A stretch of 64,000 nt of DNA from the NCBI RefSeq assembly GCF_026248685.1, contig NZ_CP111037.1, positions 124,001-188,000 of the forward strand, written 5' to 3'. The notes beneath the pieces are model-generated. The model saw nothing but the letters and a program-made list of their open reading frames with translations, did no database searches and had not been told where the DNA came from. This DNA is from Haladaptatus caseinilyticus. GTDB taxonomy: Archaea > Halobacteriota > Halobacteria > Halobacteriales > Haladaptataceae. Of the stretch, positions 44,349-53,009 are shown one piece after another; the stretch's first letter is position 1, and the number at the start of each line of letters is the position of its first letter. The position numbers and the translations under genes are program-made.

Positions 44349-44624
44349 TTAGAGCACCCCTGGGGGTAGAATTGCGAGGATTCGACGAATGACGATGAGT
44401 CCGAACACGGCGAAACCGAAAACGATGAACCACCGGAGACGTCGTCGCCAAAGCGGGGTCAGGGAGACCGGTGCCGTGAGTTCAGTCAGGACGAGAAATC
44501 CGAGAAACGACATGGCGAAAAACAGATCACCCGAATACGTTTGGAGCACGTTTAGGACGAAGAGACAGAGAAGCATCCAGACAGTCTGTCCGTAAACGAA
44601 GCGGCGGCGACGCTGTGTCGGCAT
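44349..44624 (-). CDS. Small three-helix membrane protein heading the MoxR operon
   Basis: A 91-residue protein with three hydrophobic segments (about 10-27, 33-53, 62-84) and an Arg-rich N-terminus. It lies two bases before the predicted GTG of the DUF4350-like gene, so both are probably translated together. No motif is recognised. Confidence 0.7.
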   Translation of the reverse strand: MPTQRRRRFVYGQTVWMLLCLFVLNVLQTYSGDLFFAMSFLGFLVLTELTAPVSLTPLWRRRLRWFIVFGFAVFGLIVIRRILAILPPGVL

Positions 44625-44714
44625 TCGATCGATGTACTATCGGAACTGTTACCAAAGTAACGGCTATCGAGGACGCCTTCAAGGCTGGAATTTTGTAAGA
44701 TATCTCGGCAGGAT

Positions 44715-46430
44715 TCATGCCTTTGTGGTTCGATTCTCCGACTCGATGTGCGAGGGACCCAACGCCGAAGCGGGTCTGTCCCCCGGTTCGACCGGACAGT
44801 CGTCGGTCCCTCGTGGCATCGTCACCACGAGTGGGTCGCGGCCGCTGGCTGAGTAGACCACGTCCCTGCGTGCGGTCCAGCGCTCGTACCGCTGGGTATT
44901 GATTCGAACCGGCGACGACGGGAAGACCTGTGCGCCGACTGTCGTCCAGGACCGTTGTGCGACGACCGGGCAGTTCGGTGACGATCCGCCTCCGTGTAGC
45001 CATTGATAGAGCGGCGTGTATTGTACGCTGGTCCGATACGGGTAATATCGCGACGACATGAACGCGATGTGACCGTCGCTGAGCCAGCCACCTTCGATGT
45101 GATTCGACGCGAACGTCCCTGTGGCGAATTCGGAGGATGTGACCGTCGGTTGTGCGGATGTTGCGTGTAGCCCGGTGAACGCAAACGGCGCGCTGACGAG
45201 AATACAGAGGACGACGAGTGGAACGACCGCTTGCCGAGCGACGGATAGCGACGATGCTGAACCGCGTCGATATCCGATTTCCACGGCCCCAATGGCGGCG
45301 AGAATACCCAGAGCAAAATGCACGAATATCTGTCCGCGAACGGCGAGTGCTTCGTACTCGTGCGTGAGGTTGCTGGTCATGGCGAAACCGATGAGAGCGA
45401 GTGGTCCGACGAGCAGGCCAACGACGACGGCCGATACTCCCTCGTCTCCCGATAACTTCGGAAGTGCCCACGCGGCAACGAGTCCGATGCTCGCGACGGG
45501 AATCAGGAACGCCAACTGTAACGGTGCCGTCGAGGCGGACCCGGGGAAAATCGGGAGGAAGTGATTAGCGACCAACAGGGCAACGACACCGACGACGACA
45601 CCAGCCGGAACGAATCGTTGGACGACGGTCCCAGCGGACGGAAGCCACTGGGCGAGGACGACGAGGAATATCACCCATGCGAGAAAGAGGCCGGGGAGTT
45701 CCGTGATATATCCCGCCGCAGTGAGTCCCGTATAGTAGTAATAAACCAACATGTATGTCCAAAACAGGACGAGGACTGTCGAGCCGAAGACGATTCGCCG
45801 CCTCGTCGGATTCTTGAGCGCGCGGACGAAGATGGCGAGGAGCACGAGCGCGCCAATCATCGAACTGAGATTGTGCGTAACCGGGAGGGCTACCACGAAC
45901 GCGAGCGTGAGCGCCATCCACGCTGGGCGTTCGGTTCGGAGGGCTCGATAAAATGCGAGCGCCGAAAGGATGACGAGCGCGTGCCCGAGCATCTCGCTAC
46001 TGACTGCCGCCGACCGACCGAGATACACCCCTTCGAACGCCAGTATCAACCCGGCGAGAAGCGCCGCGAGGCGAGCGTGTGATGGCTTCCATTCGAGTCG
46101 CTCACAGACGTGCCGAATGAGTACGATCACCGTGAGCGCCGGAACGGTTCCGATGATAGCCACGAGAAACTGTGCGATGCCGAGTGGCTCGATACCGGTC
46201 GCTTGACTGACCGCCGCCAAGTATGCGGTGAGGACGTACTCGTCGGGGTTGAGTAACTGCGAAGCGGCGGAGAGGTGGCCCGTCGCTCCCGCCGTCCGGG
46301 CGAGCGCGGCGAAATGAAACCCATCGACATTGTACGGAAGGGGGGTCCAGTGAAGTGGAAGCATCCGCATTGCGACGCTCACGACGAAAACGGTCAGTGC
46401 GACGAGGGCGTCTCCTCGGCGATTACTCAT
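44715..46430 (-). CDS. Polytopic GT-C-like membrane protein
   Basis: A 571-residue protein with about twelve helices and an exported C-terminal domain of about 150 residues. The early external loop LHWTPLPYNVDGFHFAALARTAGATGHL places an Asp and His after helix 1, a layout seen in GT-C enzymes. The ATG at 46430 overlaps the stop of the giant FtsX gene by eight bases; a longer frame upstream is antisense-like filler. Its partners are DUF1616 and FtsX proteins. Substrate and reaction are unknown. Confidence 0.68.
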   Translation of the reverse strand: MSNRRGDALVALTVFVVSVAMRMLPLHWTPLPYNVDGFHFAALARTAGATGHLSAASQLLNPDEYVLTAYLAAVSQATGIEPLGIAQFLVAIIGTVPALTVIVLIRHVCERLEWKPSHARLAALLAGLILAFEGVYLGRSAAVSSEMLGHALVILSALAFYRALRTERPAWMALTLAFVVALPVTHNLSSMIGALVLLAIFVRALKNPTRRRIVFGSTVLVLFWTYMLVYYYYTGLTAAGYITELPGLFLAWVIFLVVLAQWLPSAGTVVQRFVPAGVVVGVVALLVANHFLPIFPGSASTAPLQLAFLIPVASIGLVAAWALPKLSGDEGVSAVVVGLLVGPLALIGFAMTSNLTHEYEALAVRGQIFVHFALGILAAIGAVEIGYRRGSASSLSVARQAVVPLVVLCILVSAPFAFTGLHATSAQPTVTSSEFATGTFASNHIEGGWLSDGHIAFMSSRYYPYRTSVQYTPLYQWLHGGGSSPNCPVVAQRSWTTVGAQVFPSSPVRINTQRYERWTARRDVVYSASGRDPLVVTMPRGTDDCPVEPGDRPASALGPSHIESENRTTKA

Positions 46431-49422
46431 TCGATTTACCACCTGACTCCGCGGACCGTCGTGTTTGCGGCGGACGTTCGGAGAGGAGTGAGTCGGGGTC
46501 TTCCCCGATGAGCGTCCCGGCGACGAACACCGAACTGAGACACATGACACCGATTCCACCCACAACGACACCAACCACCACGGGGAGGTTGAGCAACGGG
46601 GTAATTCGAACGCCGTACATGACGAGCAATCCTGCTTTGGCCAAGACTGACACCGTAGCGATAGCGACTGCGAACGCGAGGAGGGTCGCAAATGTCCCGA
46701 CCACCACCGCATCGAAGAGGATGAGCGAGAGGATGCGGAACGGGGACGCACCCGTCGCACGAAACACACCGACCACTCGCCGCCGAGAATGAACGGTGTA
46801 CGCGACCGTCGCCGTGGTGCTCCCGACCGTCATCAATCCTGCTAAACAGACGAACACGCCGACGAGAAGGTTGAGGTCGCCGAATGCGGTGGTGATTGCA
46901 CGACTGATGCCGGTTTCACCCTTCCGTCCGCTGTTGGCAAGCGCGCTTGCGATTCGATCGTCGCCGACGACCTGATACGTCCTCTCGGCGACTGTCCGGC
47001 CGCCGACCATCGCACGGACGGTGACCGAACCGGGTGATCGATGGTCAAGTTGCGTTCTAATCGTCTTCCGCTCGCCCGGTTTCAACCGTATCGTACGGGT
47101 GTGTCGGTCGCTTTCGGTCGCAATCGTGACCGTTCGCGAGAGCGTCTCGTTCCACGGATTGGTGAGCGCGACCCGTGCGGTCGGTCGTGTGAGAAGCGTC
47201 GGTTTGCGCGGTTGCACACGAAGATGACCGACGAGCGTCCGTGACGCGGTTTGAGAGACCTGAATCGTCCTCGTCGTCATTTGTTCCCCGGACGTGGCAC
47301 GAATCGTCGCGTTCCCTGGTGAACCGAATCGAACCCTCGCCGTCCCGTTCGATCCCGTTGTCGTCGTTTCGTCCCCCACCGAGACGGTCGCGTTCCGTAT
47401 CGGATCCCCACCGATACCCGAAACACGAACGAGAGGTGTGCTGTTCGGTGGAGTGCGCTCGGGAACCCCGTGGAGTTCGATGGCGTCGCGCGGAACGACT
47501 CGAACCGTCCGATTATATCCCCCGACGGTAACCCGTTTCGGGCCAAGACGCGTCGTCGGAACGCGGATGGCGACTTCGCGGCGCTCGCCTGCACCGAGCG
47601 AGACGGTTTTCGAGCGTGTCCTATCGCCGACGTGCACCCGAACCGACTTGTTTACTCGGTTCGAACCGAGATTTTCGAGTTGGATTCGAATGGGTATTGT
47701 TGCCCCCTTTCGTATCCGCGTCGGGACGGAGACGTCGCCGATAACGGCGTCACCGTTTTCGTCCGAAGCGATAGCGGTCGGGGTTCGAATCAGCTGAACC
47801 ATCCCCGGTTCGACGCGTGCCAGGTGACGGGCCGTCGGGAGTGGGACGAGCAGTTGGTCGTCCATCGCCCCAGGTGCGGCGTATTCGCCGACGATAGTCA
47901 CCCGGTCGATACCGGCTGTCGTACTTCCGCCGAGCGTCACCGTGTCGTTCGGTGCGAGGTCGAGCGTCCGCGCCAGGTCGGCACCGATAACAGCCTCACC
48001 GGGGGAACGCGGTTGTCGTCCTCGGACGAGGCTGGCGTTCGATACTCTCGCGAACGATTCGAACTGCATCCCTCGAACGACCATCGGTTCGCCGTCGTGG
48101 ACGGCGAACGCGAGTATTTCGGGACTCGCCTCGGTGCCACGGGTCTCGAGCGCGGTCGCATAGTTCGCGGGGACACGACTGGAGATCGGATGGGGGGCAT
48201 TCGTATCCGAAATCGTCGTCCCGCTGGTTTGGACGAGTGGCGTGACAACTCCCGTGATCGAGGCGACGAGAATAACGACCGTTGCAAACGCCGCGAGCGG
48301 TACGACGCTCGGAACGAGAACCCGCCAATCAAGCAGCGTTAGTGAGCGCATTCCGGAGAGTGTATCGCGAACGGACGACCGCCAGCAGGACGAGCTGAAC
48401 CGTAGACCGGAGGGTATCGGGGGGTGACGAGTGATTCGCCATGCGGCCAAAACGCCCGCCATCGCTCCGACTACGATAGTGACGCCGTACAATGGCAGCA
48501 GGAACGTCGCCGCACGTGGCGTTACGTGAATCGAGAGCGATGTCGGAATGCCGAGATAGATGGCCGCGTTGACGACGACGTTCGTGGCAACGACGCCCGT
48601 TGCGTAACCGAGCACGGTACCGACGGCAGTGATTGCCCCCGCTCGAATCCCGTATAGGCGGAGGATCCGTCCGGGTACGCCACCGGTTGCGCGGACGACG
48701 CGAATCGCACGTCGTCTGTCGCGCGTGTGCATCCTCGTAACGCCGTACACGGTCACGCCGACGAGAACGCTGGTCCCGACGGCAGTGACACCCAAGACGG
48801 TGATGACCTGTTCGATTCCCGCGAGGAAGAACGGGAGTGCCGACCGGAGGGGGGTACCGTCGTCGGGTTGGTTTCCTTCGTTTCCGGAAGTCGGGTCGAC
48901 GACGAAAGCCCCCGTGCGCCCGAGACGGTCGACGACCGACTCGTCCGCCACGTACCAGTACGGTGGAATGATGGACTCATCATCGCTTCGAGAATTGATG
49001 AGAAGCGTTCGTCGGGTCGCTTCTCCGGTCACCGTCTGTTTCGTTTTGGACGCGACGACGCCGCTAGAAACACCCGAATCGGGGGAACACGGCATCGAAT
49101 ACGACGTGTGTTTTCGAAATTCTCGGGCTCGGTCACACGAAACGCCGACCACGAACGTCGACACCCCGTTCGATTTCGTCACCGATGCGACGGGAAGAAC
49201 GAGCGCGCCGTCGTCCGCGTCAACGCGGGCTTCCTGCATCGTCTCGTAGTAGGTCGCTCGTCCGCCAGCATCGTACTCCTTGGCTATAGACGTCGTCTGG
49301 GAACCCGCGGCGAGAACGACCAGTGTTACGCCCGTGATGAACGCCACGGTTACGACGACAACGAGGACGGCGAGCGCATCACGTCGAGACCACCGTGTCA
49401 ACAGGTGTCGTCGATACCCCAT
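46423..49422 (-). CDS. Giant FtsX-type permease with inserted CARDB-like and Ig-like domains
   Basis: A 999-residue protein. Helix 1 (about 16-40) and a 160-residue external domain precede helices at about 208-340 with the FtsX-like RRRAIRVVRATGGVPGRILRLYG. A second FtsX unit begins near 375 with a MacB-like domain (410-590). Inserted before its last helices are a CARDB-like domain (about 600-680), a carboxypeptidase-regulatory-like turn region (690-740) and another CARDB-like domain (750-840). The second FtsX signature RRRVVGVFRATGASPFRIL leads to helices at 870-970. No ATPase is adjacent. It may couple an intracellular ATPase to a surface-binding event. Confidence 0.83.
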   Translation of the reverse strand: MGYRRHLLTRWSRRDALAVLVVVVTVAFITGVTLVVLAAGSQTTSIAKEYDAGGRATYYETMQEARVDADDGALVLPVASVTKSNGVSTFVVGVSCDRAREFRKHTSYSMPCSPDSGVSSGVVASKTKQTVTGEATRRTLLINSRSDDESIIPPYWYVADESVVDRLGRTGAFVVDPTSGNEGNQPDDGTPLRSALPFFLAGIEQVITVLGVTAVGTSVLVGVTVYGVTRMHTRDRRRAIRVVRATGGVPGRILRLYGIRAGAITAVGTVLGYATGVVATNVVVNAAIYLGIPTSLSIHVTPRAATFLLPLYGVTIVVGAMAGVLAAWRITRHPPIPSGLRFSSSCWRSSVRDTLSGMRSLTLLDWRVLVPSVVPLAAFATVVILVASITGVVTPLVQTSGTTISDTNAPHPISSRVPANYATALETRGTEASPEILAFAVHDGEPMVVRGMQFESFARVSNASLVRGRQPRSPGEAVIGADLARTLDLAPNDTVTLGGSTTAGIDRVTIVGEYAAPGAMDDQLLVPLPTARHLARVEPGMVQLIRTPTAIASDENGDAVIGDVSVPTRIRKGATIPIRIQLENLGSNRVNKSVRVHVGDRTRSKTVSLGAGERREVAIRVPTTRLGPKRVTVGGYNRTVRVVPRDAIELHGVPERTPPNSTPLVRVSGIGGDPIRNATVSVGDETTTTGSNGTARVRFGSPGNATIRATSGEQMTTRTIQVSQTASRTLVGHLRVQPRKPTLLTRPTARVALTNPWNETLSRTVTIATESDRHTRTIRLKPGERKTIRTQLDHRSPGSVTVRAMVGGRTVAERTYQVVGDDRIASALANSGRKGETGISRAITTAFGDLNLLVGVFVCLAGLMTVGSTTATVAYTVHSRRRVVGVFRATGASPFRILSLILFDAVVVGTFATLLAFAVAIATVSVLAKAGLLVMYGVRITPLLNLPVVVGVVVGGIGVMCLSSVFVAGTLIGEDPDSLLSERPPQTRRSAESGGKSNE

Positions 49423-49425
49423 GTC

Positions 49426-50457
49426 TTACCCTCGCTCTCCTCGTCGGGTAGTCTTCGATTCGTTCGCCGGTGTGGTCCACAGATGTGTTTCCTGCGCCGC
49501 GCTGTCCATCGTCGGCGTCGGTGGTGGGCCACCCTTGTAGAGGAGGAATGCCACTCGCTGACGGTTTCCGACGACGGTTGGCGGAGCGGAGTAATCGAGT
49601 TGTCGCCTCTCACCGTCGGTGAGGGTCACTCGAAACCGTTCGAGCGTTCTTCGGTTCGTTACCGACGTCGGGTCGTCGGCAGCGACCTGCTGTCGCTGGA
49701 CGATGACGGTATACCGAACGGTGCGACCCTCGTGGTTTTCGACACCGATTCGTAGGTCCCGTGGTTCGTCGCTCCGGACGAGCGACCGTCCGTCCGGCGG
49801 TACCATCTCCGAGCCGTTTTTCGTGAGGAGGGACATCGTCGTGTACGACTCGGTATGGTCGAGACCGGCAAGTGCGAACCCGATGCTCCCGACCGATGCA
49901 AGAATCAGGAGGACCAATACGACGTTCAATCGCCGATCCAGATTCGAGCGGAGTCGGGGAGCAATCTTCGGTGTTCGAACCCGTCGCCGAGATTCATTCC
50001 ACCAGTTCCGTATCGAATCGCCGAGGCATCTGTCACCGACCGTTCGGAGACGCAGTGCAGCGACCACTGATGCGGCGAAAGTGCAGACACCCGCCGACAC
50101 CGTCACCGGAACTGCTCGGATGCCGATACCGGCATGATCCAGCGTCAACGCGATTGCGGCGACGAGGAGAACGCTGATACCGATGGCAAACACGTTACGC
50201 TCCAACTCATCGAACTGGATCGCTACTGTTCCGTTGGAGCGGTTCGATTTCCCGCCATCGGCCACTGGAAGCAGGGCTGTGACGACGGCGTAACCGGGGA
50301 AGAATAGGAGCAACGGTAGCGTGAGAACCAATCTAATCGGTTGTTCGCGGATCCCCGGAGCGAACGGAGCGATGGCCCCGAGAACTGAGAACACGTCCAC
50401 CATAACGAGAGTAAAAAATAAACGGAGGGCTCGATGGGAGTCCGACGTGTCACTCAT
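49426..50457 (-). CDS. DUF1616-family membrane protein (second copy)
   Basis: A 343-residue relative of the protein at 22392-23444. Four helices (about 12-35, 38-60, 92-112, 118-142), one near 190-212, and an external domain with RDLRIGVENHEGRTVRYTVIVQRQ and VAFLLYKGG match the first copy. The ATG at 50457 was chosen because residues upstream are not family-like. It ends three bases before the FtsX permease start, so DUF1616, FtsX and GT-C-like genes form one operon. Function unknown. Confidence 0.8.
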   Translation of the reverse strand: MSDTSDSHRALRLFFTLVMVDVFSVLGAIAPFAPGIREQPIRLVLTLPLLLFFPGYAVVTALLPVADGGKSNRSNGTVAIQFDELERNVFAIGISVLLVAAIALTLDHAGIGIRAVPVTVSAGVCTFAASVVAALRLRTVGDRCLGDSIRNWWNESRRRVRTPKIAPRLRSNLDRRLNVVLVLLILASVGSIGFALAGLDHTESYTTMSLLTKNGSEMVPPDGRSLVRSDEPRDLRIGVENHEGRTVRYTVIVQRQQVAADDPTSVTNRRTLERFRVTLTDGERRQLDYSAPPTVVGNRQRVAFLLYKGGPPPTPTMDSAAQETHLWTTPANESKTTRRGERG

Positions 50458-50704
50458 TCTGCTAGTCCGACAATAGCCATCGTCAAGTATCCTTCTGAAA
50501 TTTTGACACTCGGTTGCGTGGTAAGAAGGGAAATAGTTAGACGTTTGTCCTGCTGTTTCGACGGTTTTTCGTCGTATATCGAACGATTGGAGGACGGAAA
50601 ACAATGGCCATAGACCGGAAACGGTCGGTTTCGGAAGGGTCACTTTCGCCCGACGCCGGGGAACTGAGAGTCTGCTCACGTTACCATCTTGGAACTCTTT
50701 CCAA

Positions 50705-51556
50705 CTATCGGATCCGCGTCGCTAGCACGTCGATTTGATGGGCGATGTACGTGAGTTCTCCCCGTTCGACCTGTCGCGTACGCGTTCGAAACCACTCCGC
50801 GAACGCGTCCGAGTCGATGTCGCGGTCGTTACCGACCACCGACGCCACGGTTTCCAGAATGTAATTCAGAAACGTGGCTTCGTCCGCAGGATACGAACCA
50901 TCCCGTGGATACACCACCCAGTCAGAACTTCCTGCGGCGAGTATCTCTGCTTCGTGGCCCGGGAGGTCGGCCAGCAATCGACGTCCTGCGTCGCTGAACC
51001 CCCTTCCCCCTCCCATGTTTCGATGATACAGCCGCTCGACCTGTTCGTCCAGTGGATTCGGCGGATGAAAAAACGACCCTCCGTCGAAGGTGATCGGAAA
51101 GTAACACACGCCGCCGGGCGCGAGTGCCGAAAGAAATGCGGGAAGTGCGGTCTCGAGGTCGAACAGGTCCACGACCGCATGCCCGATGAGTGCGTCCCAC
51201 TGCTCGTCGGTCTTTTCCACGAATTCCACGGCGTCCGCGACTTCGAACGTCACCCCCAGCTGGTGATTGCCGTCGTCGAGTCGCAAAGTCTCATCTTCGG
51301 GTTCGAATCCGTAGGCGACCAATCGCTCACGAGCAGTTGCGACGTTCTCCGGATCTATATCGAGGACTGTGTACTGCACCCGTTTCGGAAGACGCTTCCA
51401 CGAGACGAGTCGCTCGAGCATCGCACCAGTTCCACCACCAATTTCGAGGATTCGAATTCCGTCCGAAAGCTCACACTCGAACTGACCGAGTACGCGGCGA
51501 TTCAACGCCCTATCGTCCACCGTCCGTTTCGCGTCGAGATACTGTTGGAACGTCAT
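50705..51556 (-). CDS. Class I SAM-dependent methyltransferase (operon end)
   Basis: A 283-residue methyltransferase. Motif I is ILEIGGGTGAML (about 36-47), followed by the acidic post-I residue in VLDIDPENVA and DDGNHQL. A C-terminal insert with FDGGSFFHPPNPLDEQVERLYHR is distinctive. The ATG overlaps the GT4 stop by four bases (ATGA). It is the last gene of the pterin-glycosyl operon. The methyl acceptor is probably the product of that operon; that is inference. Confidence 0.88.
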   Translation of the reverse strand: MTFQQYLDAKRTVDDRALNRRVLGQFECELSDGIRILEIGGGTGAMLERLVSWKRLPKRVQYTVLDIDPENVATARERLVAYGFEPEDETLRLDDGNHQLGVTFEVADAVEFVEKTDEQWDALIGHAVVDLFDLETALPAFLSALAPGGVCYFPITFDGGSFFHPPNPLDEQVERLYHRNMGGGRGFSDAGRRLLADLPGHEAEILAAGSSDWVVYPRDGSYPADEATFLNYILETVASVVGNDRDIDSDAFAEWFRTRTRQVERGELTYIAHQIDVLATRIR

Positions 51557-52629
51557 GGTTTCGTGGAAATCGGTTCGTGTTCGATGACGGTATCGAGCAA
51601 TCGCTCGACCGCGTCCGTCGCGTCGTCCCATCCCGTTTGCGCGTCGTATCGGTCCCGTGCTGCCGTGCTCATTCGTCCGAGTTCGTCCCTGTCGTCCCGC
51701 ACCGTTCGAACCGCTTCGGAGATCGCGCTGGGGTCCGCCGGTGGAAGCAAAAACCCGTTTTCGCCATCGGTGACGATTTCGCTCGCGCCGCCCGCCGTCG
51801 TCGCGATGGCAGGAAGCGAGAACGCCATTCCTTCGAGGTAGACGAGACCGAATCCCTCGTACAGCGACGGAACGGTCAGCACGTGGCTTCGAGCGAGATG
51901 CCCGGCAACAGCCTCGTCGGGAAGTCTCCCCGTGAACGAGACGTTCCTGCGGAGACCGAGGTCGTCACGAAGGCGACGCATTCGGTTTGCATACTCCTTG
52001 TCCGTCGATGACCCGATAACCGTGAGATGCCAGTCTCCGGACACCGACGAAAGCCCGTTGAGCAGAACGTGCAGTCCTTTTCTGGGAACGAGATTACCGA
52101 GGAAGACGAGATGGAGGGTTCCATCGAACGTCCGACGAACCGGTGGCAATGGTTCGAACCGGTCACCTGCCGGGTACGCGACCGTCGTCGGTAAATAGTT
52201 CGAATCGTTGGAATCGAGCAGGTCGAGGACGGACCGTCGCGTCGTCTCGCTGTTACAAATCGCACCATCGAGAGTCAGGAAGTAGTTGCGCTCGACCCGC
52301 CGATAGCCACGGTTTTTCCACCCCGCTCGCGGTTCGTCCGACCGAAGGTGATGAACAACGGAAACGACCGGCACGTCGAGACCGTGGTTCAGCCAGATCA
52401 GCGATGGATGACAGAGGTGGTCCTCCATGAGGACGTCGAACCCCGAGAGTCGCGATCGGAGTCGGGACGAGAGATTATGTAGGAGACAGCGACCGTACGA
52501 CTGCCACGGGATAGTGATGACCTGTACGGTATGCCCTCGCTCACGGAGGGTTTCGACCAGTTTTCGGTCGTATCGAAACCCCCCCGAACGCTCCGAAAGC
52601 GACCCGTAGACGACGAATCCGAGACGCAT
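51553..52629 (-). CDS. Glycosyltransferase family 4 of the pterin-like operon
   Basis: A 358-residue GT-B enzyme. The N-terminal loop is YGSLSERSGGFRYDRKLVE, and the C-terminal half has LVFLGNLVPRKGL, TVIGSSTDKEY, SFTGRLPDE and EGFGLVYLEGMAFSLPAIATT (E-x7-E). It starts at the ATG that shares one base with the stop of the pterin-synthase homologue. Its co-translation with pterin-synthase and methyltransferase genes suggests that it glycosylates their product rather than a polysaccharide. Confidence 0.92.
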   Translation of the reverse strand: MRLGFVVYGSLSERSGGFRYDRKLVETLRERGHTVQVITIPWQSYGRCLLHNLSSRLRSRLSGFDVLMEDHLCHPSLIWLNHGLDVPVVSVVHHLRSDEPRAGWKNRGYRRVERNYFLTLDGAICNSETTRRSVLDLLDSNDSNYLPTTVAYPAGDRFEPLPPVRRTFDGTLHLVFLGNLVPRKGLHVLLNGLSSVSGDWHLTVIGSSTDKEYANRMRRLRDDLGLRRNVSFTGRLPDEAVAGHLARSHVLTVPSLYEGFGLVYLEGMAFSLPAIATTAGGASEIVTDGENGFLLPPADPSAISEAVRTVRDDRDELGRMSTAARDRYDAQTGWDDATDAVERLLDTVIEHEPISTKP

Positions 52630-53006
52630 CACACTGGCCGTTCGAAACGAGCGTATGCATCGTCGTCTTCCCACAGTGTGACCCCGATTTCCGTGACTTC
52701 CGGGGTATCGATATCGCCGAGCACACGTTCACAAAACGATCGGGCGAAACGCTCGACACTGGGGTTTCGTCCTTCGAACTCCGGCAGGTCGTTCAACGTT
52801 TCGTCCTCGTACCGGCTAATCGCCCCGTTCATCGACTGACGAACGGCGTCGATATCCACGAGATAGCCGAACTCGTCCAGCGAGTCGCCACGGAGATGGA
52901 TTTCCGCCTTGTAGCGATGGGAGTGGTGGTCCCCTTCCTGACCGGGGTTCGGGACTGTCAAATAATGCTGTGCGACGAACGTCTTTGAAACGGTTACTTC
53001 GTACAT
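52629..53006 (-). CDS. 6-pyruvoyl-tetrahydropterin / 6-carboxytetrahydropterin synthase homologue
   Basis: A 125-residue T-fold enzyme of usual length. The zinc ligands are His14, His28 and His30 (HHSHRY). The position four residues before the HxH motif, normally the catalytic Cys of QueD-type enzymes, is Glu24. This Glu substitution is a feature of the PTPS-III group, which can make 6-hydroxymethyl-dihydropterin (family knowledge, from memory). Substrate is probably 7,8-dihydroneopterin triphosphate or a relative. It is three bases after the MDR gene and overlaps the GT4 start. Confidence 0.9.
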   Translation of the reverse strand: MYEVTVSKTFVAQHYLTVPNPGQEGDHHSHRYKAEIHLRGDSLDEFGYLVDIDAVRQSMNGAISRYEDETLNDLPEFEGRNPSVERFARSFCERVLGDIDTPEVTEIGVTLWEDDDAYARFERPV

Positions 53007-53009
53007 TGG

